A DNA stretch of 59,827 nt from Bacteroidales bacterium UBA5548 (lineage in GTDB: Bacteria; Bacteroidota; Bacteroidia; Bacteroidales; UBA932), in NCBI GenBank assembly GCA_002425935.1, contig DINE01000005.1, positions 1 to 59,827 of the forward strand. Direction: 5' to 3'. Shown here in pieces: positions 28,008 to 36,988 of the stretch (the first letter of the stretch is position 1; every line of letters starts with the position of its first letter). The position numbers and the translations under genes were made by a program. Under the pieces are notes generated by a model, which worked only from the letters and a program-made list of their open reading frames with translations, did no database searches and was not told the DNA's origin.

Positions 28008-28523
28008 ATGAGATTCAATAAGAATGTTCAGGATATTTTGAACAAACAGGTTAATGCAGAATTCTGGAGCGCATATCTATATCTATCAATGTCGTCATAC
28101 TTTGCACAGAAGGGTCTTCCCGGCTTTGCAAACTGGATGAGAGTTCAGTATCAGGAGGAGATGTCGCACGCTCTTAAGATTTTTGACTATATAATCGGTC
28201 GCGGCGGAGAGGCTAAGCTTGAGCCAATTGCTCCGGTTGAGAAAGACTGGAAGAGTACAATGGCTGTGTTTGAGAGCACATACGAACATGAGTGCAAAGT
28301 AACAGATATGATTCACAACTGCTACGAAGTTGCTCTTAAAGAGAGAGATCACGCTACTGCCAATATGCTGCAATGGTTTATCGACGAGCAGGCAGAGGAG
28401 GAGGAGAGTGCTCTTGCAATAATCGATCAGCTGAAGCTTCTGGGAGACAACGGAGCTGCTATATATATGCTTGACAAAGAGCTTGCAACAAGAGTATTTG
28501 TTGACGCAACTCAAACTGCATAA
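28008..28523 (+). CDS. ftnA: Ferritin
   Basis: A 171-residue non-haem bacterial ferritin that stores iron and detoxifies Fe(II) with peroxide or oxygen. Ferroxidase residues are visible in the first helix (NAEFWSAYLYLSMSSYF), in YQEEMSHALKIFDYI (EExxH) and in WFIDEQAEEEESA. Length is normal for bacterial FtnA. It is a single-gene unit with a hairpin terminator; the upstream 75 bp are AT-rich and hold no clear operator. Confidence 0.95.
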   Translation: MRFNKNVQDILNKQVNAEFWSAYLYLSMSSYFAQKGLPGFANWMRVQYQEEMSHALKIFDYIIGRGGEAKLEPIAPVEKDWKSTMAVFESTYEHECKVTDMIHNCYEVALKERDHATANMLQWFIDEQAEEEESALAIIDQLKLLGDNGAAIYMLDKELATRVFVDATQTA

Positions 28524-28550
28524 CATATTCAGATTTCATTTTAAATTAAT

Positions 28551-28601
28551 CTCCGCCTCTGATATACCAATACGGTAATCAATTGAGGCGGAGATTTTTT
28601 T
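28551..28601 (+). terminator. Rho-independent terminator of ferritin gene
   Basis: CTCCGCCTC (28551-28559) pairs with GAGGCGGAG (28585-28593), then a T-run. The 25-nt loop contains a further TACC/GGTA pairing. It lies 28 bp after the ferritin stop codon. Confidence 0.88.
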
Positions 28602-28683
28602 ATTCAAAACTATGCAACGGAATTACACTTTTTTGCATCTTTAGAGAAGGATCCCTATACAATTCACTAAATTCTTATTGGTA

Positions 28684-29142
28684 ATGAAAATCAGGTACAA
28701 AAAAGTGAGCGCGTGGCTTATCACAACATGTCTCTCTGCTTTGGGGTTCACCTCATGTAACCCATTTGAAGTGCAGCTTGAATATGGAACCCCAAACGCC
28801 AACTACTCAGTTAAAGGGGTGGTTACAGATGAGGCTAACCGTCCGATTCCGGGTATTCAAGTAACAATCGGCAAGCAGGGCTTACCTCATGAAAGTTTTT
28901 ATGATGTTAAAACCATGTTCACAGCTCCAAACGGAATGTTTACAAAAAGCTATGTCGGGGAATTCCCAAGGGATTTGACATTTGAGCTTACTTTTGAAGA
29001 CATTGACGGAGCTGCCAACGGAGAATTTAAAACCAAATCAGAGAGTGTTGTTATAAAAACAACCGAACTGAAAGATGGTGATAAACGCTGGTTTAAAGGG
29101 AGCGCCACAAAAGAGATTACTATAAAGCTAGAAAGCAAATAA
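28684..29142 (+). CDS. Putative lipoprotein of the rSAM/lipoprotein system
   Basis: A 152-residue lipoprotein with a signal peptide ending in the lipobox GFTSC (Cys near residue 25). The mature part begins NPFEVQLEYGTPNANYSVKG and contains a carboxypeptidase-regulatory-like beta fold (VKGVVTDEANRPIPGIQVTI). This combination, next to a SPASM-type radical SAM gene 10 bp downstream, matches a bioinformatically described Bacteroidales pair in which the lipoprotein is the presumed partner or target of the radical enzyme. No function has been shown to my knowledge. An upstream TTG at 28678 is in frame, but ATG at 28684 is preferred. Confidence 0.8.
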   Translation: MKIRYKKVSAWLITTCLSALGFTSCNPFEVQLEYGTPNANYSVKGVVTDEANRPIPGIQVTIGKQGLPHESFYDVKTMFTAPNGMFTKSYVGEFPRDLTFELTFEDIDGAANGEFKTKSESVVIKTTELKDGDKRWFKGSATKEITIKLESK

Positions 29143-29152
29143 ATCATTACCT

Positions 29153-30229
29153 ATGTTCGTATCTAAAGGGGTCACTCTCCGAAAGAAAATAGGGTTAGAA
29201 CTTTTTCGACTTCAATATAAAAGGATAGTTACCGAACATCCACTCCATACACTTTTTTGGGAGTGCACCCTAAGATGCAATCTAAGCTGCCGTCATTGCG
29301 GTAGCGACTGCAAGCAGAGTTCATCTGTTAGCGACATGCCGGCCGCCGATTTCTTTAAAGTCATTGACCAGATTACCCCGCATGTAAATCCGAATAATCT
29401 TTTAATAATTTTCACAGGTGGTGAAGCCCTTTTAAGGGAAGATCTTGAGGCCTGCGGAATGGAGCTATACCGCAGAGGTTTTCCATGGGGAGTTGTTACA
29501 AATGGTCTTGCGCTCACAAAAGAGAGGCTTAACTCGTTAACACGCTCGGGTTTGCATACCATGACCGTGAGTCTTGACGGGTTTGAGCAGGAACACAACT
29601 GGATGCGCTGTAATACAAATAGTTATAAAATGGCACTGGAGGCTGTAAAGATGCTTGCTCAGGAGAGCGAGGTGGTGTGGGATGTTGTTTCTTGTGCAAA
29701 TCCCCGAAATCTCTCTTCTTTAACCAATTTCAGAGACTTTTTGATTTCGGTTGGTGTGAAACGCTGGCGACTGTTTACTGTTTTTCCTGCCGGCAGGGCT
29801 GCTTTGGATAATCAGTTGAATTTAAGCTCTATGCAGTTTAAAGAACTTATGGAGTTTATTGCCGGGACAAGAAGGGAGGGAAAGATTGAGGTTTCATATG
29901 GCTGTGAAGGGTTTTTGGGTGGATATGAGGCGGAAGTTCGTAAAAGTTTTTACAGTTGCCATGCCGGGGTGACTGTCGCTTCGGTTTTGGCGGACGGGTC
30001 AATTTCCGGATGCCCGAGTATAAGGGCTAACTTCTATCAGGGTAATATTTACCGTGACTCCTTTATGGATGTCTGGAACAACGGGTTTGGTAAATTTCGT
30101 GACAGAAGCTGGGCCAAAACCGGCATTTGCAAAGATTGCAGGCAATTCCGCTACTGCCTTGGCAATGGCATGCATCTAAGGGACGAAAAAGACCGACTGA
30201 TGTTTTGCCACTACCAAAAGCTGAGGTAA
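29153..30229 (+). CDS. Radical SAM/SPASM enzyme paired with lipoprotein
   Basis: A 358-residue radical S-adenosylmethionine enzyme. The cluster-binding CNLSCRHC lies near residues 43-50 (preceded by TLFWECTLR), followed by FTGGEALLR and an SLDGFEQEHNW block. The C-terminal SPASM-like region (about 272-355) has cysteines in SCHAG, ISGCPS, ICKDCRQFRYC and MFCHY, which would hold auxiliary iron-sulfur clusters. SPASM enzymes usually modify peptides or proteins. The adjacent lipoprotein is the obvious candidate substrate, but it has only the lipidated Cys, so any modification would be of other residues. Family call firm, reaction unknown. Confidence 0.88.
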   Translation: MFVSKGVTLRKKIGLELFRLQYKRIVTEHPLHTLFWECTLRCNLSCRHCGSDCKQSSSVSDMPAADFFKVIDQITPHVNPNNLLIIFTGGEALLREDLEACGMELYRRGFPWGVVTNGLALTKERLNSLTRSGLHTMTVSLDGFEQEHNWMRCNTNSYKMALEAVKMLAQESEVVWDVVSCANPRNLSSLTNFRDFLISVGVKRWRLFTVFPAGRAALDNQLNLSSMQFKELMEFIAGTRREGKIEVSYGCEGFLGGYEAEVRKSFYSCHAGVTVASVLADGSISGCPSIRANFYQGNIYRDSFMDVWNNGFGKFRDRSWAKTGICKDCRQFRYCLGNGMHLRDEKDRLMFCHYQKLR

Positions 30230-30247
30230 GAATAAGTGCTAAATAAA

Positions 30248-31105
30248 TTATCTGAGAAGATCGGGGATTTGGGCAGGTTCTGAGGCGACAGGCACTCCGG
30301 CTTTGATAAATGCTTCGTGTTTCTCTTTGGCTGTACCGCTTCCACTAGAGATAATTGCACCCGCATGACCCATTCTCTTTCCGGGAGGTGCTGTAACGCC
30401 TGCAATAAATGCAGCAACAGGTTTGGTAATATTATCTTTGATGAACTGCGCAGCCTGCTCCTCGGCATCACCTCCGATTTCTCCAATCAGTACTATTGAA
30501 TCTGTTCCGGGATCATCCTGGAACATCTTAAGAAGATCGTTATAGTAAAGTCCTACAACAGGATCCCCCCCAACGCCAACAGCTGTTGACTGACCCATAC
30601 CTTTTTGAGTAAGGTTGTAAACGACTTCGTATGTGAGGGTTCCGCTTCTGGAGATAACCCCTGTGCTGCCCTCTTTGAATATATTGCCGGGCATTATTCC
30701 AACAAGCGATTTACCGGGAGAGATAAGGCCGGGGCAGTTGGGCCCGATAAGAGAGGCACCCTTGGTATCGGCATAACGCTTGGCCTCCACGACGTCAAGA
30801 GTAGGAACACCCTCTGTAATGCATACAATAAGTGAGATGCCGGCATCTGCAGCCTCCATAATTGCATCTTTGACAAACGGAGCAGGAACAAAAATTACCG
30901 ATGTATTTGCCCCTTCGATCTTAACTGCATCAGCAACGCTGTTGAATACGGGAATACCGCCGGCATGCTGCCCGCCCTTACCGGGTGAGGTGCCTGCAAC
31001 AACATTTGTTCCGTAAGCGGCCATCTTTGCAGCGTGAAATCCACCATCTCTGCCGGTAATGCCCTGCACCACCAGTCTTGTATTATTATTTATAAGAATG
31101 CTCAT
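30248..31105 (-). CDS. sucD: Succinyl-CoA synthetase alpha subunit
   Basis: A 285-residue subunit that binds CoA and carries the phosphorylated histidine. The CoA-binding region (VVQGITGRDGGFHAAKM, near residues 11-28), GPNCPGLISP and the phospho-histidine segment MGHAGAIISSGSGTA (His near 247) are conserved. It lies 48 bp downstream of sucC. The complex interconverts succinyl-CoA and succinate with nucleotide phosphorylation, a step of the citric acid cycle or of propionate-forming fermentation. Confidence 0.96.
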   Translation of the reverse strand: MSILINNNTRLVVQGITGRDGGFHAAKMAAYGTNVVAGTSPGKGGQHAGGIPVFNSVADAVKIEGANTSVIFVPAPFVKDAIMEAADAGISLIVCITEGVPTLDVVEAKRYADTKGASLIGPNCPGLISPGKSLVGIMPGNIFKEGSTGVISRSGTLTYEVVYNLTQKGMGQSTAVGVGGDPVVGLYYNDLLKMFQDDPGTDSIVLIGEIGGDAEEQAAQFIKDNITKPVAAFIAGVTAPPGKRMGHAGAIISSGSGTAKEKHEAFIKAGVPVASEPAQIPDLLR

Positions 31106-31153
31106 AGCTGTTTATGTTACTCGTAGATGATTCTTGATGTTATTATTGATTCT

Positions 31154-32296
31154 TTAACCTCTGTTTTTGCTTAGTTCAACCGATTTACTTATAGCCATGC
31201 TCATTGTGTCGGCACTGTGGAAAGAGGTCCCTTTCAGAAGTTCTCTGCCCTCCGCCTCATTGGTACCGGTGAGACGGATAACAACCGGGATCTCTGTTTT
31301 TAGGTGTTTAAAGGCCTCAATCAGACCTCTGGCAACATCGTCGCAACGGGTAATCCCTCCGAAGATATTAATTAAGACCACATTAACTTCCGGATCGCTT
31401 GTTAAGAGCTTCATTGCCTCAATAACCTTGTTTGGGTTTGAACTACCTCCAATATCCAGAAAGTTGGCCGGCTCTCCACCATATAGTTTAATCATATCCA
31501 TCGTGGCCATAGCCAGACCGGCACCGTTGACCATGCAACCAATCTTGCCTTTAAGGTGGACATAGCTGAATCCCTTTGACTTGGCCTCCTGTTCCCGCTT
31601 CTCCTCCTCATCGGGCTCAAACAGTGCCTCAACCTCCGGCTGCCTGTAAAGCGCATTATCGTCAAAATTCATCTTGCCGTCAATAGCAATCAGGCGACCC
31701 TCTTTTGTAATCACAAGCGGATTAATCTCTGCCAGCGAGGCATCGGTCTCTGTAAAGAGCTTATACAGATTCTGAATCAAAGGCACTGCCTGTTTAACAA
31801 TGTCAAAATCATCAAATAACATAAAAGCAGCCTTTCTTGCCAGAAAATCGGGAATTCCAACCAGCGGATCAATTACAATTTTAAAAATCTTCTCCGGAGC
31901 AGTTGCAGCAACCTCCTCGATATCCATACCCCCTTCACGGCTCATTATAAGCACAACGGACTTTGAGTTACGGTCAATCACAAAGCTCAGGTAGTACTCA
32001 GATGCGATGTTAACTCCGCGGGCAACCATTACTCTGTCTACCTTAAAGCCCTTAATGTCCATTCCCAGAATGTTCCGGGCATACTGCTCAACCTCCTGAG
32101 GAGATCGGGCGACCTTAACTCCTCCGGCCTTACCTCTCCCCCCGGTATGCACCTGGGCCTTAATTACAACAACTTCAGAAAAGAGATTTCGATAAGCCTC
32201 AAGGCAGGATTCAACATCTCTGCATACAATACCCTCTGCAACAGGAATTCCGTAGTGGGTAAATAGCTCTTTTGCCTGATATTCGTGAATTTTCAT
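31154..32296 (-). CDS. sucC: Succinyl-CoA synthetase beta subunit
   Basis: A 380-residue ATP-grasp subunit that binds nucleotide and magnesium. It starts MKIHEYQAKELFTHYGIPV and shows HTGGRGKAGGVKVA, EINPLVITKEG, MVNGAGLAMATMD and the GGSSNPNKVIEA and NIFGGITRCD blocks. Length is slightly under the 388 of E. coli. sucC is first in the sucCD operon; the divergent region upstream (32297-32452) must contain its promoter. Confidence 0.96.
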   Translation of the reverse strand: MKIHEYQAKELFTHYGIPVAEGIVCRDVESCLEAYRNLFSEVVVIKAQVHTGGRGKAGGVKVARSPQEVEQYARNILGMDIKGFKVDRVMVARGVNIASEYYLSFVIDRNSKSVVLIMSREGGMDIEEVAATAPEKIFKIVIDPLVGIPDFLARKAAFMLFDDFDIVKQAVPLIQNLYKLFTETDASLAEINPLVITKEGRLIAIDGKMNFDDNALYRQPEVEALFEPDEEEKREQEAKSKGFSYVHLKGKIGCMVNGAGLAMATMDMIKLYGGEPANFLDIGGSSNPNKVIEAMKLLTSDPEVNVVLINIFGGITRCDDVARGLIEAFKHLKTEIPVVIRLTGTNEAEGRELLKGTSFHSADTMSMAISKSVELSKNRG

Positions 32297-32452
32297 ATTT
32301 ATGAATTAATTGATATGCAAGTTATTATTTTGTTATAACCAATTTTAACCACTAAAGGTTCAAATTACAGTCAACTAATAAAATTAAGCATTTTGGAAGA
32401 GTTATGCAATCTCTTTGGCCGAAATTTGTATATTTGTATAAAGCACATAGGA

Positions 32453-33886
32453 ATGAAAGGTAAAGAATTGTTATTCAAAGCAATAAGGCTTGAAAGCTGT
32501 GATAGGGCACCATGGGTACCCTTTGTAGGTGTTCATGGAGCATACCTTATTGGTGAGAACTCTGAAAACTACTTGAAATCCAAAAAATTAATAATTAAAG
32601 GGGTAAGCGCTGCCATTGAAAAATATGAGCCTGACGGAATTCCTGTTGCCTTTGATTTGCAGCTGGAGGCCGAGGCACTTGGTTGCAAAGTAATCTGGGC
32701 AAACGAGAATCCGCCCTCTGTAGTTGGGCACCCCCTGGCAGAGGGTACTTCGCTTGATGATTTAAAATTCAGCAGTTCGGAGGGGAGAGTTGCGATTGTG
32801 ATGGATGCAGCCAGAGAGCTCAGGGCTAAATACCCCGATATTGCACTCTATGGTCTGGTTACAGGCCCCTTTACCCTTGCCCTGCATCTGCTTGGTACAG
32901 ATATATTTATGCAGATGTTTACAAATGAGGCCGAGGTTCACAGAGTTATGAAATTTTGCACAGGTGTGGCAAAGGAGATGAGTACATTGTATTCGCAGGC
33001 CGGCTGCGATGTAATAGCTGTTGTTGATCCCATGACCAGCCAGATAGGCACAGATCAGTTTGAAGCTTTTGTTGCAGAGTATATGAAAGAGATTTTTGGT
33101 CACATAAGGGAGTCTGGTAAATACTCTTCGTTCTTTGTGTGCGGTGATGCAGAGCATAATATTGAGGCAATGTGTAACTGCCGGCCCGATAATGTATCGA
33201 TTGACGAGAATATACCGCTGGAATATGTGAAAGAGGTCTCTCTGGCAAAGGGAATAAGCTTTGGAGGAAACCTTAAGCTCACAGCAACCCTTCTTCTGGG
33301 TTCTGCTGAGGATTGTGAGAGGGATGCGCTTGATTGTCTGGACAAAGGGGGTGAGAGAGGTTTTATACTGGCTCCCGGATGTGATTTGCCGTATAAGACT
33401 GTAATCGAGAATCTTTTAGCTGTAAAGGAGATTGCAACTGATAAATATAAGAGAGAGGTTGCCTGGATATTAAGGAGTAAGCAAGCTGCCCAAAAAGGGG
33501 GCGTTATGACGGCTGCTGTTTCAGATACTAGTAATCTTGAGACAGTTGAATCTGACAGGCGTAAAGAGGAGTTAACCAAAAAGATCGTGGGTTATGCTTC
33601 ATCACCAGTTGTTAAAGTAGATGTGATTACACTTGACTCTGCTTCTTGTGCTCCGTGTCAGTATATGATAAATGCTGTACTCAGGGCTACTGAGCCTTTT
33701 GGTGACAGTGTGTCGGCAGAGGAGTTTAAGATAAAGGAGAGCAGAGGACTGGAGATGATGAGTGCACTTGGTGTGAGAAAGATTCCAACTATCTGTATTG
33801 ACGGAGAAGTTTGCTTTTCATCGGTTATTCCTCCGGTTGAAGTGATTAAACAGGCTATTCAGGAGAGGATTGACAGAAAAAATTAA
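32453..33886 (+). CDS. UroD-type corrinoid methyltransferase fused to a thioredoxin-like domain
   Basis: A 477-residue protein. Residues 1-345 or so have the uroporphyrinogen-decarboxylase fold of the MtaA/CmuA methyltransferases: APWVPFVGVHGA near the start, LYGLVTGPFTLALHLLGTD, DVIAVVDPMTS and FVCGDAEHNIEAM; these move methyl groups between corrinoid proteins and thiols. After a linker, the last 85 residues form a thioredoxin-like domain with the pair CAPCQYM and the cis-proline-like KIPTICIDGEV. ATG at 32453 is preferred over 32393 because of the family N-terminus and a TATATTTG box at 32429-32436. A true haem-pathway UroD is unlikely. Substrate unknown; the COG0523 gene downstream may load its metal. 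Confidence 0.82.
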   Translation: MKGKELLFKAIRLESCDRAPWVPFVGVHGAYLIGENSENYLKSKKLIIKGVSAAIEKYEPDGIPVAFDLQLEAEALGCKVIWANENPPSVVGHPLAEGTSLDDLKFSSSEGRVAIVMDAARELRAKYPDIALYGLVTGPFTLALHLLGTDIFMQMFTNEAEVHRVMKFCTGVAKEMSTLYSQAGCDVIAVVDPMTSQIGTDQFEAFVAEYMKEIFGHIRESGKYSSFFVCGDAEHNIEAMCNCRPDNVSIDENIPLEYVKEVSLAKGISFGGNLKLTATLLLGSAEDCERDALDCLDKGGERGFILAPGCDLPYKTVIENLLAVKEIATDKYKREVAWILRSKQAAQKGGVMTAAVSDTSNLETVESDRRKEELTKKIVGYASSPVVKVDVITLDSASCAPCQYMINAVLRATEPFGDSVSAEEFKIKESRGLEMMSALGVRKIPTICIDGEVCFSSVIPPVEVIKQAIQERIDRKN

Positions 33887-33901
33887 GCTAGTTTAATTTT
33901 T

Positions 33902-33951
33902 TTACTGTAAAACATTTTACATTTCGGCTGTAAGTTTTGAACTTACTGTAA
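33902..33951 (+). promoter_or_regulatory. Candidate operator: two TTACTGTAA palindromes
   Basis: TTACTGTAA, a perfect 4-1-4 palindrome, occurs at 33902-33910 and again at 33943-33951, with a looser TTAC...GTAA pair between them. They lie 45-95 bp before the COG0523 GTPase gene. Such paired sites suggest a dimeric repressor; a zinc- or metal-sensing Fur-type regulator would suit this gene family, but that is inference. Confidence 0.4.
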
Positions 33952-33995
33952 TTTAATTTGTTTCATTTGTTTGTAGTTGTAAAAATTCTCGGTAT

Positions 33996-34937
33996 ATGTC
34001 CAAAGTGGTTTTATTAACAGGTTTTTTGGGAAGCGGTAAGACTACACTTTTAAAGTGTATACTCTCTCACTTCTCGCACGATTATAAAATTGGAGTAATA
34101 CAAAATGAGTACTCCGAAGTTTCGACAGATGCTCAGGATCTGAGGCTAACAAAGTGGAAATTTGACCTGATTGAACTAAACAAAGGATCTATATTTTGTA
34201 TCTGCCTCTATGCAGATTTCAGGGAGGAGCTTGAGAAACTGGTCAAAGAGTCGAAACCTGATGTAATCTTTATTGAGGCCTCCGGTCTTGCAGATCCAAT
34301 TTCAATAGGATCGCTTCTTGACAACAATTCACACTTCTATTTATCAAAAGTTGTCACATTACTTGATGCCGTAACTTTTCCGGTGATGTACAAATACATA
34401 AGAAGTATCTCTAATCAGGTACGGGTAGCAGATATTGTGCTTATAAACAAGTTCGATAAAATAACCCCTGAGCAGGCAGATATTATTACCTGTGCTGTAA
34501 AGGAGATAAACCCCTATGCTCAGATAGAGTTTACAACATATGGCAAAGGAGAGTTTGATGCGCAAATTTTTCTTTCAGACCATTCCGGTACAAGGGAGTT
34601 GCCTGAAGAGATAAAAGATGAGCCTGAAATTTCAAGCGATATGAAAAAGGGCTACTCACCTAAGGGCCTCACACTGGCACCATTAGCTTACTTAACTTCA
34701 AGAGTTTATAAGTGCACACACAAAATTGACTTTAATACTCTGGAGAACTTCACTAAACAAGTTCCGGGTGAGATTTTACGACTTAAGGGGTTTATTAGCT
34801 GCTCCAACGGCAACAGCTATATGATTCAGTATGTAAAGGGTGATAAAGAGGCAAAACTTACTAATTATGAGAATGTCACCAGGACAGAAGTTATTGCAAT
34901 TGGCGCGAATATGCCCGAACTGCAGATATTTATTTGA
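33996..34937 (+). CDS. COG0523/CobW-family metallochaperone GTPase
   Basis: A 313-residue G3E-family GTPase. The Walker A motif GFLGSGKTTLLK (residues 9-20), the switch region with FIEASGLADPISI, and the guanine motif LINKFDKI are present, followed by a CobW C-terminal domain (about 225-312). The family's metal-binding GCxCC motif is altered here to SIFCICL, keeping two cysteines. Such proteins deliver zinc, cobalt or other metals to target enzymes. It is 109 bp after the methyltransferase fusion gene on the same strand. Its end overlaps the convergent EEP gene by 8 bp. Confidence 0.87.
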   Translation: MSKVVLLTGFLGSGKTTLLKCILSHFSHDYKIGVIQNEYSEVSTDAQDLRLTKWKFDLIELNKGSIFCICLYADFREELEKLVKESKPDVIFIEASGLADPISIGSLLDNNSHFYLSKVVTLLDAVTFPVMYKYIRSISNQVRVADIVLINKFDKITPEQADIITCAVKEINPYAQIEFTTYGKGEFDAQIFLSDHSGTRELPEEIKDEPEISSDMKKGYSPKGLTLAPLAYLTSRVYKCTHKIDFNTLENFTKQVPGEILRLKGFISCSNGNSYMIQYVKGDKEAKLTNYENVTRTEVIAIGANMPELQIFI

Positions 34938-35706
34938 TAATCTTCACTATTGCCGACACAGGGAGGTGGTCTGACGCATCAAATCCACTGAGAACTCTGT
35001 GATTGATGAAACTCATTTTTAACCCTTGATTTATAAAAAGATAATCTATATGTTCGGTTGGGGTTGTATTGGGAAAGGTTGGATTGTATGAGTTCTCAGA
35101 CGAGATAAAGTTTTCAAAAAGAGGTTTCATCTCTTCGTTTTGTGGTTTCGCGTTAAAATCTCCGCCTAATATTACTGGAACGTTCTGTTTTACAATAAAA
35201 TCAACAATATAATCTATCTGAAGTTTTCTCCAATTTTTGTCCAGATCAAGATGGGTTGTTGCAACCATAATTTGGCCGATTTGAGGGATATCAATGAATG
35301 CACTACCCATAATTCTTTGCTCCTCTCCCTCTTTAACTGGCAATATATGAAGTTGTTCGCCTGTAAGCGGATATCTCGAAATAATTGCTCCGCCGTAATC
35401 TCCGCCTGAAAAGTCAATCGCTTTAAAAAAGACAAAGTTCCCAAGACCGCTTCTCTTTGCAATCTCCTCCGCCTGATTCCCTTTACCTGAGCGTCCGGTA
35501 TTCACATCAACCTCCTGCAGAAAGACAACATCGGCTCCGTTGGCGGCAATAACTCTGGCAATTGCATCTACATCTATAACACCCTTTTGAGCCGGCGGGT
35601 TGCAGTGGTGTATATTGTAAGTCATGACTCTTATCTCAAGGCCTTTGCCCTGCATAAACTGCACAACAATCAGGGCAAACAGGAGGAGTGTAATTTTCCT
35701 AACCAT
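34930..35706 (-). CDS. Secreted endonuclease/exonuclease/phosphatase family protein
   Basis: A 258-residue protein with a signal peptide (about residues 1-20) and the complete EEP fold: MTYNIHHCN, FLQEVDVNTGRSG, TTHLDLD, GGDFNAKP and the terminal SDHLPVSAIV. The fold covers nucleases, sphingomyelinases and inositol phosphatases, so the substrate is open; export points to a phosphodiester or phospholipid in the periplasm or outside. It stands alone on the minus strand and shares its 3' end with the COG0523 gene. Confidence 0.85.
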   Translation of the reverse strand: MVRKITLLLFALIVVQFMQGKGLEIRVMTYNIHHCNPPAQKGVIDVDAIARVIAANGADVVFLQEVDVNTGRSGKGNQAEEIAKRSGLGNFVFFKAIDFSGGDYGGAIISRYPLTGEQLHILPVKEGEEQRIMGSAFIDIPQIGQIMVATTHLDLDKNWRKLQIDYIVDFIVKQNVPVILGGDFNAKPQNEEMKPLFENFISSENSYNPTFPNTTPTEHIDYLFINQGLKMSFINHRVLSGFDASDHLPVSAIVKIIK

Positions 35707-35802
35707 TTTTTGTTGTAAAGATAGGAAAGCCTAGTCGCTTTTTTGTACATTTGAAAAGATTTAGCTTTTTTTTGAATTGATAATTATTAATAAATTATTT
35801 AT

Positions 35803-36699
35803 ATGAGACACATAATCAAGCCTTTGAGTATAGCATTTGCTTTATTTGTATGGGGTTGCTCATTTACTGTAGCAGGTGCTCAAAGCCTCTCCGTTCAGTG
35901 GGAGGAGCTTACGGCTGAAAATTTTAAACTGGCTGTTGAAAAATCAGAAGGAGTGTGCATTATACCGATGGGTGTAATTGAGAAGCACGGTCAGCAACTC
36001 CCATTGGGAACAGATGTTTATACATCACGGGAGATTAGTATAAGGGCTTCCAAAGAGGAGTTTGCAATTGTTTTTCCATTCTATTACGCAGGACAGATTT
36101 TTGAGGCTAAGCAGCAACCGGGCACAATTGCATACAGTAATGACCTTCTCTTTAAACTTCTTGATGAAACCTGCCGTGAAATTTCGCGAAACGGGATTAA
36201 GAAGATAATAATTGTTAACGGACATGGCGGGAATAACAACTTTTTACGCTATTTCGGCCAGATTCAGCTTGAGTCACCTAGAGATTACGTGGTTTACCTC
36301 TACACACCGGAGCCTGATGCCGAATCTCAGAGAAAAATTGCAGAGCTAAGGTCAAGTAAGAGCGGTGGTCATGCCGATGAGGTTGAAACAAGCGTTATGC
36401 TTGCTGTAAGACCCGATTTAGTTAAGCTGGACAGGGCAAAGAGCGAGTCCGGAGAGGATCTTAACAGATTAAATGTAAAAAATGGCTATACAGGTATCTG
36501 GTGGTACGGAAAATATCCTAACCACTACGCAGGAGAGGCTTCGGGAGCTAAAAGAGAGATTGGAGAGATATCACTAGCTAACAATGTAAGACAACTAAAA
36601 GAGATGATCAGGGCCGTAAAGGCCGACGGTCAGGCTCTCAAGCTTCAGAATGAGTTTTTTAAAGAGGCCGCAGAACCTCTTAAGACGATTGCCAGATAG
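35803..36699 (+). CDS. Exported creatininase-family amidohydrolase
   Basis: A 298-residue protein with an N-terminal signal sequence ending near AGAQS, followed by the creatininase fold: MGVIEKHGQQLPLGTDVY (metal ligands Glu, His and Asp), FYYAGQIFEAKQQPGTIAY, VNGHGGNNNFL and GGHADEVETSVMLAV. Family members hydrolyse creatinine, formamides such as in riboflavin or mycofactocin pathways, or other cyclic amides; being exported is less usual. VWGC in the signal region weakly resembles a lipobox. A TACATTTG -7-like box lies at 35746-35753. It is a single-gene unit. Confidence 0.82.
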   Translation: MRHIIKPLSIAFALFVWGCSFTVAGAQSLSVQWEELTAENFKLAVEKSEGVCIIPMGVIEKHGQQLPLGTDVYTSREISIRASKEEFAIVFPFYYAGQIFEAKQQPGTIAYSNDLLFKLLDETCREISRNGIKKIIIVNGHGGNNNFLRYFGQIQLESPRDYVVYLYTPEPDAESQRKIAELRSSKSGGHADEVETSVMLAVRPDLVKLDRAKSESGEDLNRLNVKNGYTGIWWYGKYPNHYAGEASGAKREIGEISLANNVRQLKEMIRAVKADGQALKLQNEFFKEAAEPLKTIAR

Positions 36700-36880
36700 C
36701 TTCTGATGTCACTTTTTAAAAGTTTTTACAAAATAGTGATGACCTTTTACGAAATGGGTGTCAACAGGCTAACCGGAGTGCTAATTTTAACTATTGATTG
36801 TTTTATTTGGCAAACTCCCTGGATGACTCTTACATTGTGTTTGCAGGCAGCACACTCTTCGAAATTTTACCAGGGCTTAC

Positions 36881-36922
36881 GGAGATGACTGGTGTTCACT
36901 TGTCATCTCCGTCTCTTTTTTT
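36881..36922 (+). terminator. Rho-independent terminator
   Basis: GGAGATGAC (36881-36889) pairs perfectly with GTCATCTCC (36902-36910), followed by GTC and a T-rich tail. It lies about 180 bp after the creatininase-family gene; the rest of the 36700-36988 spacer holds nothing convincing. Confidence 0.8.
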
Positions 36923-36988
36923 CATCTTTCAGAACTCAGAGCTTCTCTTAATTGTTATTTGTAAAGTAACCTTAATATTAAACATTCG

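Noticed and set aside
28551..28601. Further copy of the 138-bp element after ferritin
   Set aside because: CTCCGCCTC resembles the element end TCTCCGCGCC by chance, but the CACTTTTG part, the length and the inner arms are missing. It is an ordinary terminator.
33902..33995. Cobalamin riboswitch before the COG0523 gene
   Set aside because: No B12-box-like sequence; only short palindromes and AT-rich DNA are present.
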